The notes beneath the pieces are model-generated. The model worked only from the letters and a program-made list of their open reading frames with translations. It had not been told where the DNA came from and made no database searches. Shown here in pieces: positions 21,714 through 32,545 of a stretch of DNA of 64,000 bases (positions within the stretch are counted from its first letter, which is position 1; the number at the start of each line of letters is the position of its first letter). The DNA is from Leishmania martiniquensis. Its lineage: Eukaryota; Euglenozoa; Kinetoplastea; Trypanosomatida; Trypanosomatidae. The position numbers and the translations under genes are program-made. The DNA lies in contig NC_090168.1 in the NCBI RefSeq assembly GCF_017916325.1, positions 505,692 through 569,691 on the forward strand, given 5' to 3'.

Positions 21714-24700
21714 ATGCCATCGGAAGATTACGAAGAGGGCAGCGTCGCCTCTGATCGGGAGGATGACTCGTATAGCAATGCCGAGGAGGAAGAGGACGAA
21801 TCTGAGTCCGAGGCAGAGCAGGAGCCGCAGTCCTCGCACCCCTCCCATGAGGAGGCGGAAGATGAGGTAGACTACGACGCACTCGACGACACACCAGCGC
21901 CGAAGCCATTCCCAAAGACCATTAGCCTGGTGCTACCCCAGCGAGCGTCAGCGAGCGTGGCTCGTGAGCCAACGTGCGTGCATGTTTGCCTGACAAGAGG
22001 CATAATTGGTCAACTTCACCCCCGCGGTGTCTACAGCAAGCGCCGCGACAGCGGCGAGGAGGGCGACGAGGAGGTGACAGCAGATAGAGGCAGCGCCGGC
22101 GAGGAGGTGGAGGAAGAGGAAGCGGACTCAACAAGCAGTGCCGCCGCCCAACTGCAGGGCTGCTGTGCAGTCCATCACCAGTACGAAAACGATTACGCAG
22201 CACCCCTGGCGGCGCTTCGACGTCGTCTCATTCTGCGCCACCTCCACGGTGACGCAGAACGTCAGCGGCGCTTCCTGGTGGCCGAGCGCGCGCGAGAGAG
22301 GCGAGAGCTACAGTCGCGTCTCGACGACGGGGCAGACGGGAAAGTGGAAGACGGCGACGGCGGTGAAGTTGCAGAGGAAGACGGCAGCACCGATCCACTC
22401 GAAGGAGTCTTGTGGCCGTGGACAACGATGCAGAAACCTCCGCCGTATTGGCTTCCAGCTCTGCTCTCCAATGATGTGCACACGTTTCAGCGTGTGCTTC
22501 ACATCATGTACGGCTGGATCATTGCGCCCGAGCCGCACCCGGCCGACCAGCTGCGGATCGATGCGGCTGGGCGGCTTTGCACTGGCAAATCGAGCCCCGC
22601 AGGGGCAGAAGAGAGTGACGAAGACGCCGAGCTGGCGGACTCTACCCACCACAGCGCAGATTACTTCCTCGCCTCTGGCGCCTTCCTTGGCGATGGTTTA
22701 GAGGAGGAAAGTGAGGAGGCGAGCAGTGACAGCGCGGCACCCGCCCCGCTCACGTCGAAGAGCTTGCTCGGCGCATTCAATGCGTGCGAGGTTGGCGAAG
22801 AGGAACACCCGTCTGACGAGGAGGCGCAGGGCTACCCGGACGACCTGGCATCAGCGGGTGAGCCCAGCCACTCACGCGTGCCGCTTAGCGTTTCCACAGC
22901 GCCACCGCCCGTGGCTGCACTGCCGCACTTCCCATTCACCGAATATGAGTTCTTCATCGTGTACGACAAGGCCAGTGAGGAGTGGCACCTGCTGGATACG
23001 CACCCATACCTCGTGATGGAGGCGTGTCGGCGCCGGCGAGAGGAGCAGCTGAGCTGCGAAGGAGGCCAGCCGGAGGACGAGTTCGCGGACGGCGCTGACC
23101 TCGTCTCAGACGATGAGGCCGCGAGCGAGGCGGACAGCGAGGGAGAGGCAAAAGCGAAGAGCAGCTGTCACGTCCCGGTGTACGCAATGGACAGCATCAT
23201 CCCTGTCAGCCCCATTGTACTGGCAGCGCTTTTCTCCCCTGCTGCGTTGCGGTGTTGTCTCCTGCAGCCCCTTCACGCAGAACCGAAAAGTGAAGACGAC
23301 CCCGATGAGGCGGAGGGCCACAACAACGCGGGGGGCGCAGCGGCGATGCGCAGTGTCTCCCCTCTTGCCGTGCTGCAGACGTTTGACCACGCCTGGCTGT
23401 CTGTGGACACGCCCGTGGCTCTCCCTATTTTGGCGACCATCTGCCGCGCCCGGCAGCGCGCGCTTCAGCAGGATGCACTTCGGATTCCCTACCCACTTGG
23501 CAATCTGTGGATTGATGCGAACCCTCTCTACGCGCTGCCCGCCTTCACTGACGTCTTCCACGTTGTTGGGGCCGATCAGGTGCGTCGGTGGAGGGCGCCG
23601 CCGGGGCAACACCCGGAGGAAGACGACAAAGAAGGCGTCGATAGTGAAGTTGCGGCAGCGGCCAGCCCGGTGAAAGCGGCAGAGCTCAGCTCCCTGCACC
23701 GTTGGGGCACCGCGCTGGACAGCATCGTTAACCCTGGCCACTACGGGCGCCTAGTGCTGACCTCTCTGTTGGATGCCGGGCTGCTCCCTACGCGGCCAGT
23801 TGAGCTAGGGTTCTTCCGTCACCTTAGTCTCTTGCGCCTGGCGCTGTGGTGGTGGATGCGGTTGCCGCCGAAGCTGATTCGGCAGTGGGGTGTCAACGCG
23901 GCGGCCGACGAACGCGTCACGGGTGATGATGCAGACACTGCTGACAACGGAGCGGAGATGCCCGACGAGGAAGAAGAGAGCGACGCCGATGAGGAAGTGC
24001 GCGAGATGGCGGTCGAGGATGCCACGGAGTTCCTTCAGCTACGGATCGAGAAGTTGAAAGCCCGCGACGCATCCTTGCGGAGACGCAGTCTCCGCAAGGA
24101 GCACCCAACGTTGGTGTTTACACCGCTTCTTCAGCGTGTGCTACTGGAACTCCAGAGGCGCCTCGATCGCATCAATGCCGTGGACGCGCGTGGTGTGCCA
24201 GTAGCCCCGTCGCAGTACACGCTGCAAGAAAGCGTGGCGCGCACGTACGTCGCAGAGCGGCTCGAAAGCGGTCATCCTCGCCAGGATCCTCTTGTGACTA
24301 CTGCCTTTATTGGCCTTGCCAATTCTAAGGCTGCCGCGTTCGCCGCCGCCGCTCCCGAGACGCCGGTCGCAGCTGTGACGACTGGAGTCGCGCACGCGGC
24401 GACCGTACGCCATCAGCGGCTCTATCAAAGCGACCTCGTCCTGCTTCTATTGGCCCTCACGACGACACCGGCACCTTTGCCCTCGCGTGTAGCGATGATC
24501 CTCGACGACGCCGAGCACCGCTTCACCTCCATCGCGGACGAGAATACCAGCAAGATGGGAGATGCGAACGTAAGAGAAGCACAGCACGACGACGTCGACG
24601 CCCATACCGCCCTCTTCTCGCATCTACTGGAGCTCAAGACAATGCGGCGGGTGCGGCGCCCGCAAGACCGCACGCGCGCTGGGACCACCAAATTGCTTCT

Positions 24701-25835
24701 CCTCTGCAGCATGGACTTCTGTCGTGGGGCCACGCGGCAGCGCGTCTTTGAGAAGGTACCGCCGTTTGAACTGTTCGGGAGCACTGGATATTGTTCCCTG
24801 ACCGATCTCGTCCAGGCGTGGTCGTCCACCAGCTGCAGGCATGGGGACGGCAGCTGCTCCAAGAAGGAAGTAACGGTGCAACTGTTTGCCTACTACATGT
24901 GGAACGAGATTCGCTGGCGCCTGCGCAAGGAACAGTACAGTGAAGCTGCAGTCTCCAAGATGCGTGAGCAGCTGCCAGAGCTTTTCGAGCTGGTTGAAGC
25001 TCACAGCAGCACCTACGACGCTCTTCTCGCCCGCCTCGGCGCGGAAGCATCTGCGGGCAGCAAAACGGACGACAGCGGTGGCGGTCCACTTAGTGCGTCG
25101 GCAGCGCGCAGACGCACTTCGTCCTTTGTGTCCTCGCTAAGCGCCTCCGGAAAGCATGGCTATGGCTCGGAGTCTTCACCAACGGCCGCCGCACAGTCCC
25201 CGCGCCCCTCCCTTATGAGCTCTGCAGTGCTCCAGGTGATCCGGGAAGAGATACGTGACGAGGTCGGCCTCGCCCCGACCACGGCCTCTCTGCCTCTCAC
25301 GCTGGACTGCCCCAACGCCTACAGCGTCGATGTCCTCGACTCGAAGGCGCGCGTCACCGCGCTTTGGCAGTCCTTCGAGGTCGCCCCGCACACGTACATG
25401 ACTGCGGAGACCCTGCACACTTTGTTGTTTGCCGGAAACGCTCACGAAAGCGGAGACACGCCGGGGCTCGCTGTCCGCGACATGGGCGGCGCCCGTCGCT
25501 TCCACACGGCAGCCTTGAGTGTGATGTTTGAGAACGGCATCACAACAGTGCAGGCGTGCCCGCTCGACGGGCCCGAGATTCCCGCTATCGAAGTGGCATT
25601 GCAGCGGGCGGACTTGCCAGCAGTGAAACTTCTACTAGGCCTGGGCGCTGCGTCTCTGCAGGACACCTGTCTGAACGGTGGCGCCACGTTGGAGTCCTGG
25701 GCCGAGAAACTGTTCCGTCCGTCCGAGATGGGTGTGCTTCGCTTTATTGCGCGCAAGAACACGCGGGTGATGCGGTCCGACCCGCGGCTGCACTTCGGTG
25801 CCCGCCGCTTCGGCAGTGTCGTGGCAAACTCGTGA
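21714..25835 (+). CDS. Large acidic protein with ankyrin-like C-terminal segment, 1373 residues
   Basis: Not recognised as a named family. The first 60 residues are strongly acidic (Asp/Glu/Ser-rich), and further acidic clusters occur at about 105-140, 205-225, 295-385, 450-490, 630-650 and 740-775, separated by ordered segments with Trp, Tyr and Leu. Near the C-terminus a stretch reading AIEVALQRADLPAVKLLLGLGA looks like an ankyrin repeat helix pair, so degenerate repeats may be present. No catalytic motif or membrane segment is seen. The frame is open to a TTG at 21702, but 21714 is the first ATG after the predicted splice site. Strong GC-ending codon bias throughout. A scaffold or adaptor role is possible but is inference only. 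Confidence 0.88.
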   Translation: MPSEDYEEGSVASDREDDSYSNAEEEEDESESEAEQEPQSSHPSHEEAEDEVDYDALDDTPAPKPFPKTISLVLPQRASASVAREPTCVHVCLTRGIIGQLHPRGVYSKRRDSGEEGDEEVTADRGSAGEEVEEEEADSTSSAAAQLQGCCAVHHQYENDYAAPLAALRRRLILRHLHGDAERQRRFLVAERARERRELQSRLDDGADGKVEDGDGGEVAEEDGSTDPLEGVLWPWTTMQKPPPYWLPALLSNDVHTFQRVLHIMYGWIIAPEPHPADQLRIDAAGRLCTGKSSPAGAEESDEDAELADSTHHSADYFLASGAFLGDGLEEESEEASSDSAAPAPLTSKSLLGAFNACEVGEEEHPSDEEAQGYPDDLASAGEPSHSRVPLSVSTAPPPVAALPHFPFTEYEFFIVYDKASEEWHLLDTHPYLVMEACRRRREEQLSCEGGQPEDEFADGADLVSDDEAASEADSEGEAKAKSSCHVPVYAMDSIIPVSPIVLAALFSPAALRCCLLQPLHAEPKSEDDPDEAEGHNNAGGAAAMRSVSPLAVLQTFDHAWLSVDTPVALPILATICRARQRALQQDALRIPYPLGNLWIDANPLYALPAFTDVFHVVGADQVRRWRAPPGQHPEEDDKEGVDSEVAAAASPVKAAELSSLHRWGTALDSIVNPGHYGRLVLTSLLDAGLLPTRPVELGFFRHLSLLRLALWWWMRLPPKLIRQWGVNAAADERVTGDDADTADNGAEMPDEEEESDADEEVREMAVEDATEFLQLRIEKLKARDASLRRRSLRKEHPTLVFTPLLQRVLLELQRRLDRINAVDARGVPVAPSQYTLQESVARTYVAERLESGHPRQDPLVTTAFIGLANSKAAAFAAAAPETPVAAVTTGVAHAATVRHQRLYQSDLVLLLLALTTTPAPLPSRVAMILDDAEHRFTSIADENTSKMGDANVREAQHDDVDAHTALFSHLLELKTMRRVRRPQDRTRAGTTKLLLLCSMDFCRGATRQRVFEKVPPFELFGSTGYCSLTDLVQAWSSTSCRHGDGSCSKKEVTVQLFAYYMWNEIRWRLRKEQYSEAAVSKMREQLPELFELVEAHSSTYDALLARLGAEASAGSKTDDSGGGPLSASAARRRTSSFVSSLSASGKHGYGSESSPTAAAQSPRPSLMSSAVLQVIREEIRDEVGLAPTTASLPLTLDCPNAYSVDVLDSKARVTALWQSFEVAPHTYMTAETLHTLLFAGNAHESGDTPGLAVRDMGGARRFHTAALSVMFENGITTVQACPLDGPEIPAIEVALQRADLPAVKLLLGLGAASLQDTCLNGGATLESWAEKLFRPSEMGVLRFIARKNTRVMRSDPRLHFGARRFGSVVANS

Positions 25836-27045
25836 GACAAGAGACGCCCATCTAAGAGGAGGGGGCCGCCGACTGCACAATGCTTTCCTACCCTCTGCCG
25901 CCGCGCAGCGCTTCTGGCGGGTGGAGAGGATCTCGGGCGAAAAGGGCGCCTGAAGGACGTCAGCTTTTGCGTGGGCTTTCAAGCTGGGGGCTCTTCTAGT
26001 CGGCAACCGACTGGCATTCCTACAGGTGCCCCTCGCACTCGGTTGGAGCTGTCCTGTTGCGTCCCCACACTCCTCTTCTCCTTTCGGTCGGACGCACAGG
26101 TACGTGTGCGCTGTGTCTACGGCGGTCGCTTTTTTTGTGTGTGCGTCACCTTTTTTTTTCTACCTCCATCCCCAACGGCGTCATTCCTGCGGATAGTGTC
26201 TTTTTTTTTGTCATGCACCTGAGGGAACAGGTAATGTGTGCTGCAGCAGCGGCGTGACAGGGGTGTATGCCTCCGCCCCTCGCATTACACGATGAGGGAG
26301 AGGGGTGTGACGGTTGCGTGCAGCCTCGGTAGTTGTGCGTGCCTACGCGCCACCATCACGCACCTGTCCTCTTCTTCCTTGGCGCCCTCCTTTCCCGAGG
26401 CCATGCACGGCAATATCATTCGTATGATGTACACGACGGACGCCTCGCATACTTTTCCATCCCTTCTAAGGCGGACGTGCGCTCCCCACAGCCCCGCACC
26501 GTCCCCCCTCCCGCGCCTGGGTGTCCCTCTCGGCTTCCAGATGGGGTAGGAGGAATCGAGAGACAGGCTTCCCCATGTGGCCGCTAGGATGCACTCCTAC
26601 GATGTATCCGCATCAAATAAAGTACAGTCAAGGGCAAAAATGAGGTGTCCTGCGGCCAAATGCACGACAGCGCACAAGGAGCCGGGAAAGTGGCTTGTCG
26701 CGCTCTCTGTGCGCCCTACAAGGGCGTCGATGGCGGCTGACTCGACGGCGTTGTTGACGCGTCGGACACCCACCGGCGCTCGAACATGCACGCATCCCTC
26801 CTTTTACGGTCGTTCGTGTTAATTGTATCCTGCGCCTCTGCCCTCACCCTGGCCCTTCTGCACCAACGACAAAGACCTGTGGCATCACGGGTAGGAAGCA
26901 GGCGCCATCAACTTGCTCTCCACCCATACCCTCTCACTTTTCTCTCTCTGCACGTGCACGGCCGTCTCCCTCCTCTCCACTGCATAGTCCCTTCCCGCAG
27001 CGTACCGGTGATTTGTCGCCGCACCTCCTCCGCTTCCCAAGGCAG
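25836..27045. other. Intergenic region
   Basis: 3' flank of the acidic protein with T runs (26131-26138, 26151-26160, 26203-26210), then about 600 bases of balanced sequence (26240-26820) without codon bias, possibly an old degenerate element. The last 200 bases are the C/T-rich leader region of the dynein light chain gene. Confidence 0.55.
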
Positions 27046-27073
27046 CCCTCCCTCCCTCTCTCTCTCTCGCTAG
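27046..27073 (+). promoter_or_regulatory. Predicted trans-splice acceptor of the dynein light chain gene
   Basis: A pure CCT/CT tract (27046-27070) ends in CTAG with AG at 27072-27073. The next ATG is 27145, which fixes the start and gives a 71-base leader. Confidence 0.75.
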
Positions 27074-27144
27074 CGATACCATCTATCGCGCACGGAGTTG
27101 TCAACAGTAACGCACGCACCCGAAGAGGGTGTAGCAAGGGCATC

Positions 27145-28464
27145 ATGGATCAGGCTGATCTCACCGCGCCTCTCCTCCAGCTGAACCCACCTGTGTTGGT
27201 GCGCGCCACCGGTAGCGACCCGAGCACCATCAACCTGTTTGCGCTTCGAAGAGCCATCACAGAGGCGGTTCTTGACACCCCTGCTATTATCAGCTCTCAA
27301 AAGCCCCTAAGCACCGGCGTCGCCGCACCGTCTCACGTAGCGCGCAAGCTGCACGACGCCAAACGCACGGCGCAGAATGTGTACCGGCAGGCATGCAATG
27401 TCACCACACCAACTGCATCGGGCGTGTCATTGGCGCCACTATTGCGTGTGCAGGCTATCCGCGCAACAGGGAAATGCAAAGGCCCCCTCGCTGGTGATAC
27501 CAAAGGCCATGAAGCCATCACATACTCCGCCGCTGCAGCCACGGCGGACAACTCTGGGCATCTTTCGGCAGCAGACGTGCGGCATGGTTTGGTCTCGGCA
27601 CTGCCATCACCGACTGCTGCCTCGATACCGAGCCCCAGAGCCTCATCTCACGCGCCCTTGGCAGCGACCGTCACGGCAACTGCTACAGCGGCTATGGCTT
27701 CCGCAGACAGCCAAGCAGTGTCGATGAGCATGCCGTATCTCATGCGGCACATCCAGGACACTGGTGCACTGCTTGACACTCTCTTCCCCATTCAGCCGCA
27801 GCCCGCTGCCGCTGCTCCTAGCTGCACTGGGTCTCCTAGTGGTGCAAGTTTCGAGAGCGAAGCTGGGGAAGAAGACGCGGAGCATCTGTTTTCTGTTCAG
27901 ACGGTCTCGGCGGCGCCTGCGTTTCGTGAAGATGTTGTAGCACTCCACGCTGCACTGCAGGAGCGCCTCGAAGCTCGCCGCGCGCAGCCTACTGGCCTGT
28001 GTCCCATTCGGCGTGCTCTTTATCGAGATCTGTTCTCCGAGCTGGTGCGCCAGGTTACAGTTGAGGAACCGGCACGAGGTCTGTTGCTGGCGCGTGTGCG
28101 AGAGGAAGCAGAGCACGCGCTTCAGGTCCACGCAGCTTTGCTGCGCGAAGGGCAACGATTCGCCTCCGGTAAGCTTCTGCGTGACACGCACGATACTCTG
28201 GCTCTGAAAGAGCGCCTCGCTGCACTCCATCAGGAGAAAGTCGCGTTAGAGATACGAAAGCACGAGTTGCTCGAAACGTGTAAGGAAGTGGAGCAACGCT
28301 TTGAGGAAGAGCGGCAGCTTCGGCTCAAGCAGCAGCAGGATGAGATTAAGTACTTGCGGCACGCGAACCAGCAACTGAGCCTACGGCTGAAGATGGAGAC
28401 GGAACGGGAGTCCGTCGCGGGTGAGATGGAGGGCAGCGGTGAGGCAGCGCCGGCGATGTCATAA
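27145..28464 (+). CDS. Axonemal inner-arm dynein light chain, p28/DNALI1 family, 439 residues
   Basis: Light chain of single-headed inner-arm dyneins of the flagellar axoneme. The C-terminal region, from about residue 270, matches the family: GLCPIRRALY, then FSELVRQVTVEEPARGLLL and a long coiled coil to about 425 (HANQQLSLRLK). The extreme N-terminus LLQLNPPVLV also matches the start of the family, as does a short motif ALLDTLFPIQP just before the conserved domain. Family members are usually near 250-260 residues; this one has roughly 150 extra residues of Ala/Ser/Thr-rich linker between the N-terminal motif and the domain. The open frame reaches back to a TTG at 27013 inside the splice tract; 27145 is the first ATG after the acceptor. 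Role in flagellar motility is known for the family and inferred here. Confidence 0.92.
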   Translation: MDQADLTAPLLQLNPPVLVRATGSDPSTINLFALRRAITEAVLDTPAIISSQKPLSTGVAAPSHVARKLHDAKRTAQNVYRQACNVTTPTASGVSLAPLLRVQAIRATGKCKGPLAGDTKGHEAITYSAAAATADNSGHLSAADVRHGLVSALPSPTAASIPSPRASSHAPLAATVTATATAAMASADSQAVSMSMPYLMRHIQDTGALLDTLFPIQPQPAAAAPSCTGSPSGASFESEAGEEDAEHLFSVQTVSAAPAFREDVVALHAALQERLEARRAQPTGLCPIRRALYRDLFSELVRQVTVEEPARGLLLARVREEAEHALQVHAALLREGQRFASGKLLRDTHDTLALKERLAALHQEKVALEIRKHELLETCKEVEQRFEEERQLRLKQQQDEIKYLRHANQQLSLRLKMETERESVAGEMEGSGEAAPAMS

Positions 28465-29848
28465 GCCGGACTCTTCTCCTTACTAGTTCGTTTCATTTGG
28501 TTTTGCTATTGTTGGCTCGACGTTGGTGTCAGTGATTCGTGGTGTTCAAGCTCTGTGGGGTGGACGAGGGGGGAAAGCGAGGCGGTCGTGCAGCGCACCA
28601 AATCGTAGTCCACCTCCCCGTGGTCTCAGTCCTCTTCCCGTTGTCGGTCATTCGATGTAAAAAAGAACGTCGTTTTTTTTCTTGCTTAGCTTGCTTGCTT
28701 CGCTTGGTGGTCGTCAGGATTGAGGCGCTTGGTCTCCTCGCGGTTGACGCGAGGCCGCGTGCTTCAAAGGCGTATGGGTGTGTGTGTGTGTGTACGCGCA
28801 TCCGTGATGTACATCTTACCGATCTGCCCATAGCCCATTCCCGTCGTCACCGCCCCTGCATCCACCGCCAGCTGCAGTGGTGTCGCTGCACCTTACAACG
28901 CCGCGACGTATTCGAGCTCCCTTCGCTCGACCAGTGATTCCGCGCCGCGGCCGCCGCAGCCTTTTTTGGTGTGCCTCTTCTCCATAACAGCTCTTGCTCT
29001 CCGCTCCGCTCCCCCTCCCCCCTTTCCTTGGTATGGGTACGTGTGAGGGATAGGTGGCCACGCTGCCGTGCTGAAGAGGAGGGCTTATGGTCAAGTGAAG
29101 CGAAAGCACTGAAACCAAAAATGAACCAAGAATGGGAACAAGTGGCCACTGGCGACAGTCGCCCACTTTCATGGGCGTTCTTTCGACCCACAGTGGTGTG
29201 GGGGTTAGGCAATGCACAAAAAGACTTGGGTATGCATGTATCAAAGTGGGGTTGTCGCACCCCTCTTTTTTTGTTTAAATGCCACTCGAGAGAGTGAAGA
29301 AGGAGAAGAGGATGCAGACATGTCGTGTTGGAGTTGCCTACTCTCCGTTGCAGAGGAAGTGATGTGTTATCTTGACTCAACCCAATAGAACTCGCTAAGC
29401 AGAGACTCCGTTTTCGCGCAACAGGTCCTTCCTGTCCTTCCCTTGCGCGTTTTAGAGGGGCTCCATCGATCACTGCGCTCCATCTCTGTGTCTCCAGTCT
29501 CTTCTCCCGTTTTTTTTTCTCATCACAAGATTGTCGCACCCCTTGCAGGAGAGCAGTTGAGGCCCGCACTGTCTGTCCCGTCGGCAAGTCCTTTCAAAGC
29601 TACGCGAGTGCTTTTAGACGTCGGTGAGGTTTCTCCGCTGTAACGCGCCCGACAGCTCTCTGCGAAACTGTAGGATGTCTTCTCGTCAAGAATACGGGAG
29701 AAAAAGTGGAGGTCATTGGCGCCGCCTAGAAGCGCACAGAAGGGGGAAGGGGGTGCAAGACTTACCACTATGCCGGCAAGCGCGCGCATACCACACACAC
29801 CCTGCCTTTCCTCTCTTTATACGCTGATTCTGCCATACTTCTATGACC
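28465..29848. other. Intergenic region
   Basis: 3' flank with T runs (28672-28680), a TG repeat (28777-28792) and mixed sequence. A T run and AG at about 29508-29529 could be a splice acceptor; the first ATG after it (29673) opens only 50 codons of weakly biased sequence. No gene is supported. Confidence 0.55.
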
Positions 29849-29888
29849 CTCACTTCTTTTCCTCTTGTTTTCTTTTTCTCTCACTCAG
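29849..29888 (+). promoter_or_regulatory. Pyrimidine tract and AG directly before a start codon
   Basis: A T/C tract ends in CTCAG with AG at 29887-29888, only two bases before ATG 29891. If used, the mRNA leader would be almost only the spliced leader; an upstream acceptor near 29528 may be used instead. The ATG at 29843 lies at the edge of the tract and is unlikely to be the start. Confidence 0.5.
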
Positions 29889-29890
29889 AC

Positions 29891-32545
29891 ATGCCGTTTA
29901 GTGGCTATGTGGAGCACTATCCCCTGGTGCGTGTAAGGGGTGGGGCAGCATTGCTCTTGGCCGCTCTGGAAGGCTCTCTCCCTCCGGCAGCACAAGCGGC
30001 ACTTCGCAGAGTGCTTTGCGTCATCGCTCTCATGGCACGCGCAAAGGTACAGCGGGCTGCTGTATTAATGTTTGCCAGGCGGGTGCTTTTCCCTCTCCTC
30101 ACCGGGTCCTTCTCAACAGCCTCTGGCCTCCCTAAAGCAGCCAAGCTAAGCTCCTCATCTGCTACACTGATTGCAGAGCTTTCACATGCTGCTATCGTGT
30201 GCTCGCTCGCAGAAAGGCTGCTGAAGGTAGACTGGAGGGCCTCGCTCAGGTTTACCGAGGCCACCGCTGCGCGCTCTCCGAGCGAGGAGGAGTCCCTTCT
30301 TCGCTTCCTCGGCGCAGTGGTCGACTCTGGCGCGCCGTCACTGCCGTCGGCACCGCTCAGCGTCCCGCTTCCGTATCCTATTGCTGCTCCACCACGAAGG
30401 TGCTCAGCGTTCTTCTCTACTACGACGCCCCTGGCGCTAAAGGCTTACCTGAATTATCTGCACGCACGTCCGAAAAGCTCGCCAGTTGCAATTTTCGTGC
30501 CCGGTCTGCTCACCGCCCCGTGGACTACGCACCTTATTCCTATAATGCGCGACTTCTGTCGCCGCCAGGGGACGGTGGTCGTTGGGTACGACATTCGCGC
30601 CGATGCGGCGCACTACGACGTAGACTTGCGTCACATGCGCAAGCTGATCCATCAGCTGCGCCGACGTGAGGCGGACTCGCTCGCGTCTGGCGCTGCGCCA
30701 GAAGCTGGTGTGCTGGTCCTCGCCAGTATTCGCGGCCGCAGCGTTCGTAATCGTGAGAAGGCGTGCATACTCGCCAAGATGCACGGCTGGCAAGTCGTGG
30801 AGCTTTGCGTGCCAACACTGCCGCCCGATGCTGTGCGTGGCTTGGAGCCACAAGGTCGTCCTCAGTGGGTGAGCGCGCGCCAGTCGCAGTGCACAATGTC
30901 GTCTGTGCGGGCGGATCTGTGCCTGACCGCCTTCGATGATGCCGGCATGTACGGTGGGGCAGTCGTGGAACTGTGCAGCGCCGACAGTGCTCTGCTGATG
31001 CACATGAAAAGGCAGTGTCAGCCAGAGCGGGCGGAAAGCCGCTACAATGATAGGGCCTGGCAGGCAAAGGCGAGATTTTCTCCCCACCCCGCCGCCCCAG
31101 CGCTGCGGCGGCGCGCACTTCTATCCTCTGCTCTTACCGCGACGCTCAACGCGGTCTCCGGCACCAGCGAGCTGATCGCCGAGCTCTGGTCTCGATGGGT
31201 GCACCGGCTCTGCACCGCCGCTTGGTGCGAGGCGAATATGCTGCGTCTGGGTTCGGCTATGTTGCTGGAGACCTCGGCGGGGCTCCGACGCTTTCCTCAG
31301 CAGATGTTGCTGAGTGTGCCCCTATACGCACAAGAGCAGCTACGCCGGCTGCTGGCGCACTGCACTAGGGGCGTTGGTCCAGCGGCGAACGGAAGCGCGA
31401 CGAGGGTCGCATCGCACAGCATCTCGGCCAGCACGTCAGTGGAAGAACGCACCACCTACATCACGGCCCCCCTCGCTGCTGCTTCGCTACGAGCCGCGCC
31501 ACAGTCTCCCGCCACCTCACCAGTGGACGCCTACACTGACGGAGGAGGCGGGGGATCTCTCACGGTGGCGGGGTCTCTGTCGCCTAGTCGAGCCGCGGCC
31601 GCAACTCTCACGGCACCGGAAGACGAGCCGACTAACTCGGCAGTAGAGTGGCGGATCCGACTGCGATGGTCGTGGTTGCTCATGTTGCCTATCGTGGCCG
31701 TTGGCGGTGCCCCCCAAGCGGCGAGCGGCGCGGCGACCACCGCCCACACCTCCGTGGAGTATGTCTCCCTTTGGTCCTTCGTCGCTCAACTCCCGCCGTG
31801 GGTAGTAGCCGTGTCGGCAGCGGACGACGGGGAAACCGCGCTGGGCAGTCGCCGTAGCAGCTGCTGTGTTGAGGCTTTCGCCACAGCACTCCTTGTGCGC
31901 CTCGCTTACCCCGCCTCCCCTAGAGCAGTCGCCGAGCTTCTCCGAACCGAGGCGCGTGTCGAGGCAGCAGCGGTGCGTCCGCGCACGTGGGATTCCTTCG
32001 CAGCGGCACCTGACACGGTCGGGGTGGAGGCGCTCAAGTTTGAGGACGCCGTTTTATTTCCTGGCTGTACCGAAGCAGCTCGACTTGGCGAGGAACTGCT
32101 GTATTTTCCTCTATCTTCGAGTCTGCCAGTCAGCGTACGAGGTGCAGTGCTTCGAGTCCTGTGGGATAAGGTGCCGCATGCCGAAGACGTTGACCGTGCG
32201 TCGATGCAGCTACGCTGGCTTCAAGGAAGCAGAGTCGCTAGTGCTGTGTCCGATCACGTAACAGCAACACTGAACTCTATATATCAAAGGCATCTTGCGT
32301 CAGCACAGCAGAGGCGTGACTCGTCGGCTCTGCACTCGGGAACTGATGGTCGCAACACTCCCCCCAGCGTCGTCGCGCATGGTCACAGTCGCGCCGGCAG
32401 GGTATCGGCTCAGGATGCAGAGCGAGTGCAGAGGCTCCTATTCGATGGAGCATCCTCCTCCTCCGCAGCGTCGTCACTCTCGGTAAGAGTGGCCCTCAGC
32501 TCTCTCACGAAGAACTTTATTTCAGCGGTGACGTCAAGCCTTTGA
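29891..32545 (+). CDS. Conserved-looking hypothetical protein, 884 residues
   Basis: Not recognised. The N-terminal 100 residues are helical and rich in Ala, Leu and Arg. A folded-looking region at about 185-370 alternates hydrophobic strands and helices (for example VAIFVPGLLTAPWTTHLIP, TVVVGYDIRADAAHYDVDL, AGVLVLASIRGRSVRN), suggesting an alpha/beta domain, but no nucleotide-binding or catalytic motif can be named. The middle (about 490-600) is Ser/Ala/Thr-rich and probably disordered. A second ordered region follows at about 600-790, including a hydrophobic stretch SWLLMLPIVAVGGAP that could be a membrane segment or a buried strand. Codon bias is strong. The annotated start is MPFSGYVEHY; an ATG 48 bases upstream lies in the splice tract. 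Confidence 0.82.
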   Translation: MPFSGYVEHYPLVRVRGGAALLLAALEGSLPPAAQAALRRVLCVIALMARAKVQRAAVLMFARRVLFPLLTGSFSTASGLPKAAKLSSSSATLIAELSHAAIVCSLAERLLKVDWRASLRFTEATAARSPSEEESLLRFLGAVVDSGAPSLPSAPLSVPLPYPIAAPPRRCSAFFSTTTPLALKAYLNYLHARPKSSPVAIFVPGLLTAPWTTHLIPIMRDFCRRQGTVVVGYDIRADAAHYDVDLRHMRKLIHQLRRREADSLASGAAPEAGVLVLASIRGRSVRNREKACILAKMHGWQVVELCVPTLPPDAVRGLEPQGRPQWVSARQSQCTMSSVRADLCLTAFDDAGMYGGAVVELCSADSALLMHMKRQCQPERAESRYNDRAWQAKARFSPHPAAPALRRRALLSSALTATLNAVSGTSELIAELWSRWVHRLCTAAWCEANMLRLGSAMLLETSAGLRRFPQQMLLSVPLYAQEQLRRLLAHCTRGVGPAANGSATRVASHSISASTSVEERTTYITAPLAAASLRAAPQSPATSPVDAYTDGGGGGSLTVAGSLSPSRAAAATLTAPEDEPTNSAVEWRIRLRWSWLLMLPIVAVGGAPQAASGAATTAHTSVEYVSLWSFVAQLPPWVVAVSAADDGETALGSRRSSCCVEAFATALLVRLAYPASPRAVAELLRTEARVEAAAVRPRTWDSFAAAPDTVGVEALKFEDAVLFPGCTEAARLGEELLYFPLSSSLPVSVRGAVLRVLWDKVPHAEDVDRASMQLRWLQGSRVASAVSDHVTATLNSIYQRHLASAQQRRDSSALHSGTDGRNTPPSVVAHGHSRAGRVSAQDAERVQRLLFDGASSSSAASSLSVRVALSSLTKNFISAVTSSL

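Noticed and set aside
26786..27073. 95-codon frame with a signal-peptide-like start
   Set aside because: No acceptor upstream; runs into the splice tract of the dynein light chain gene.
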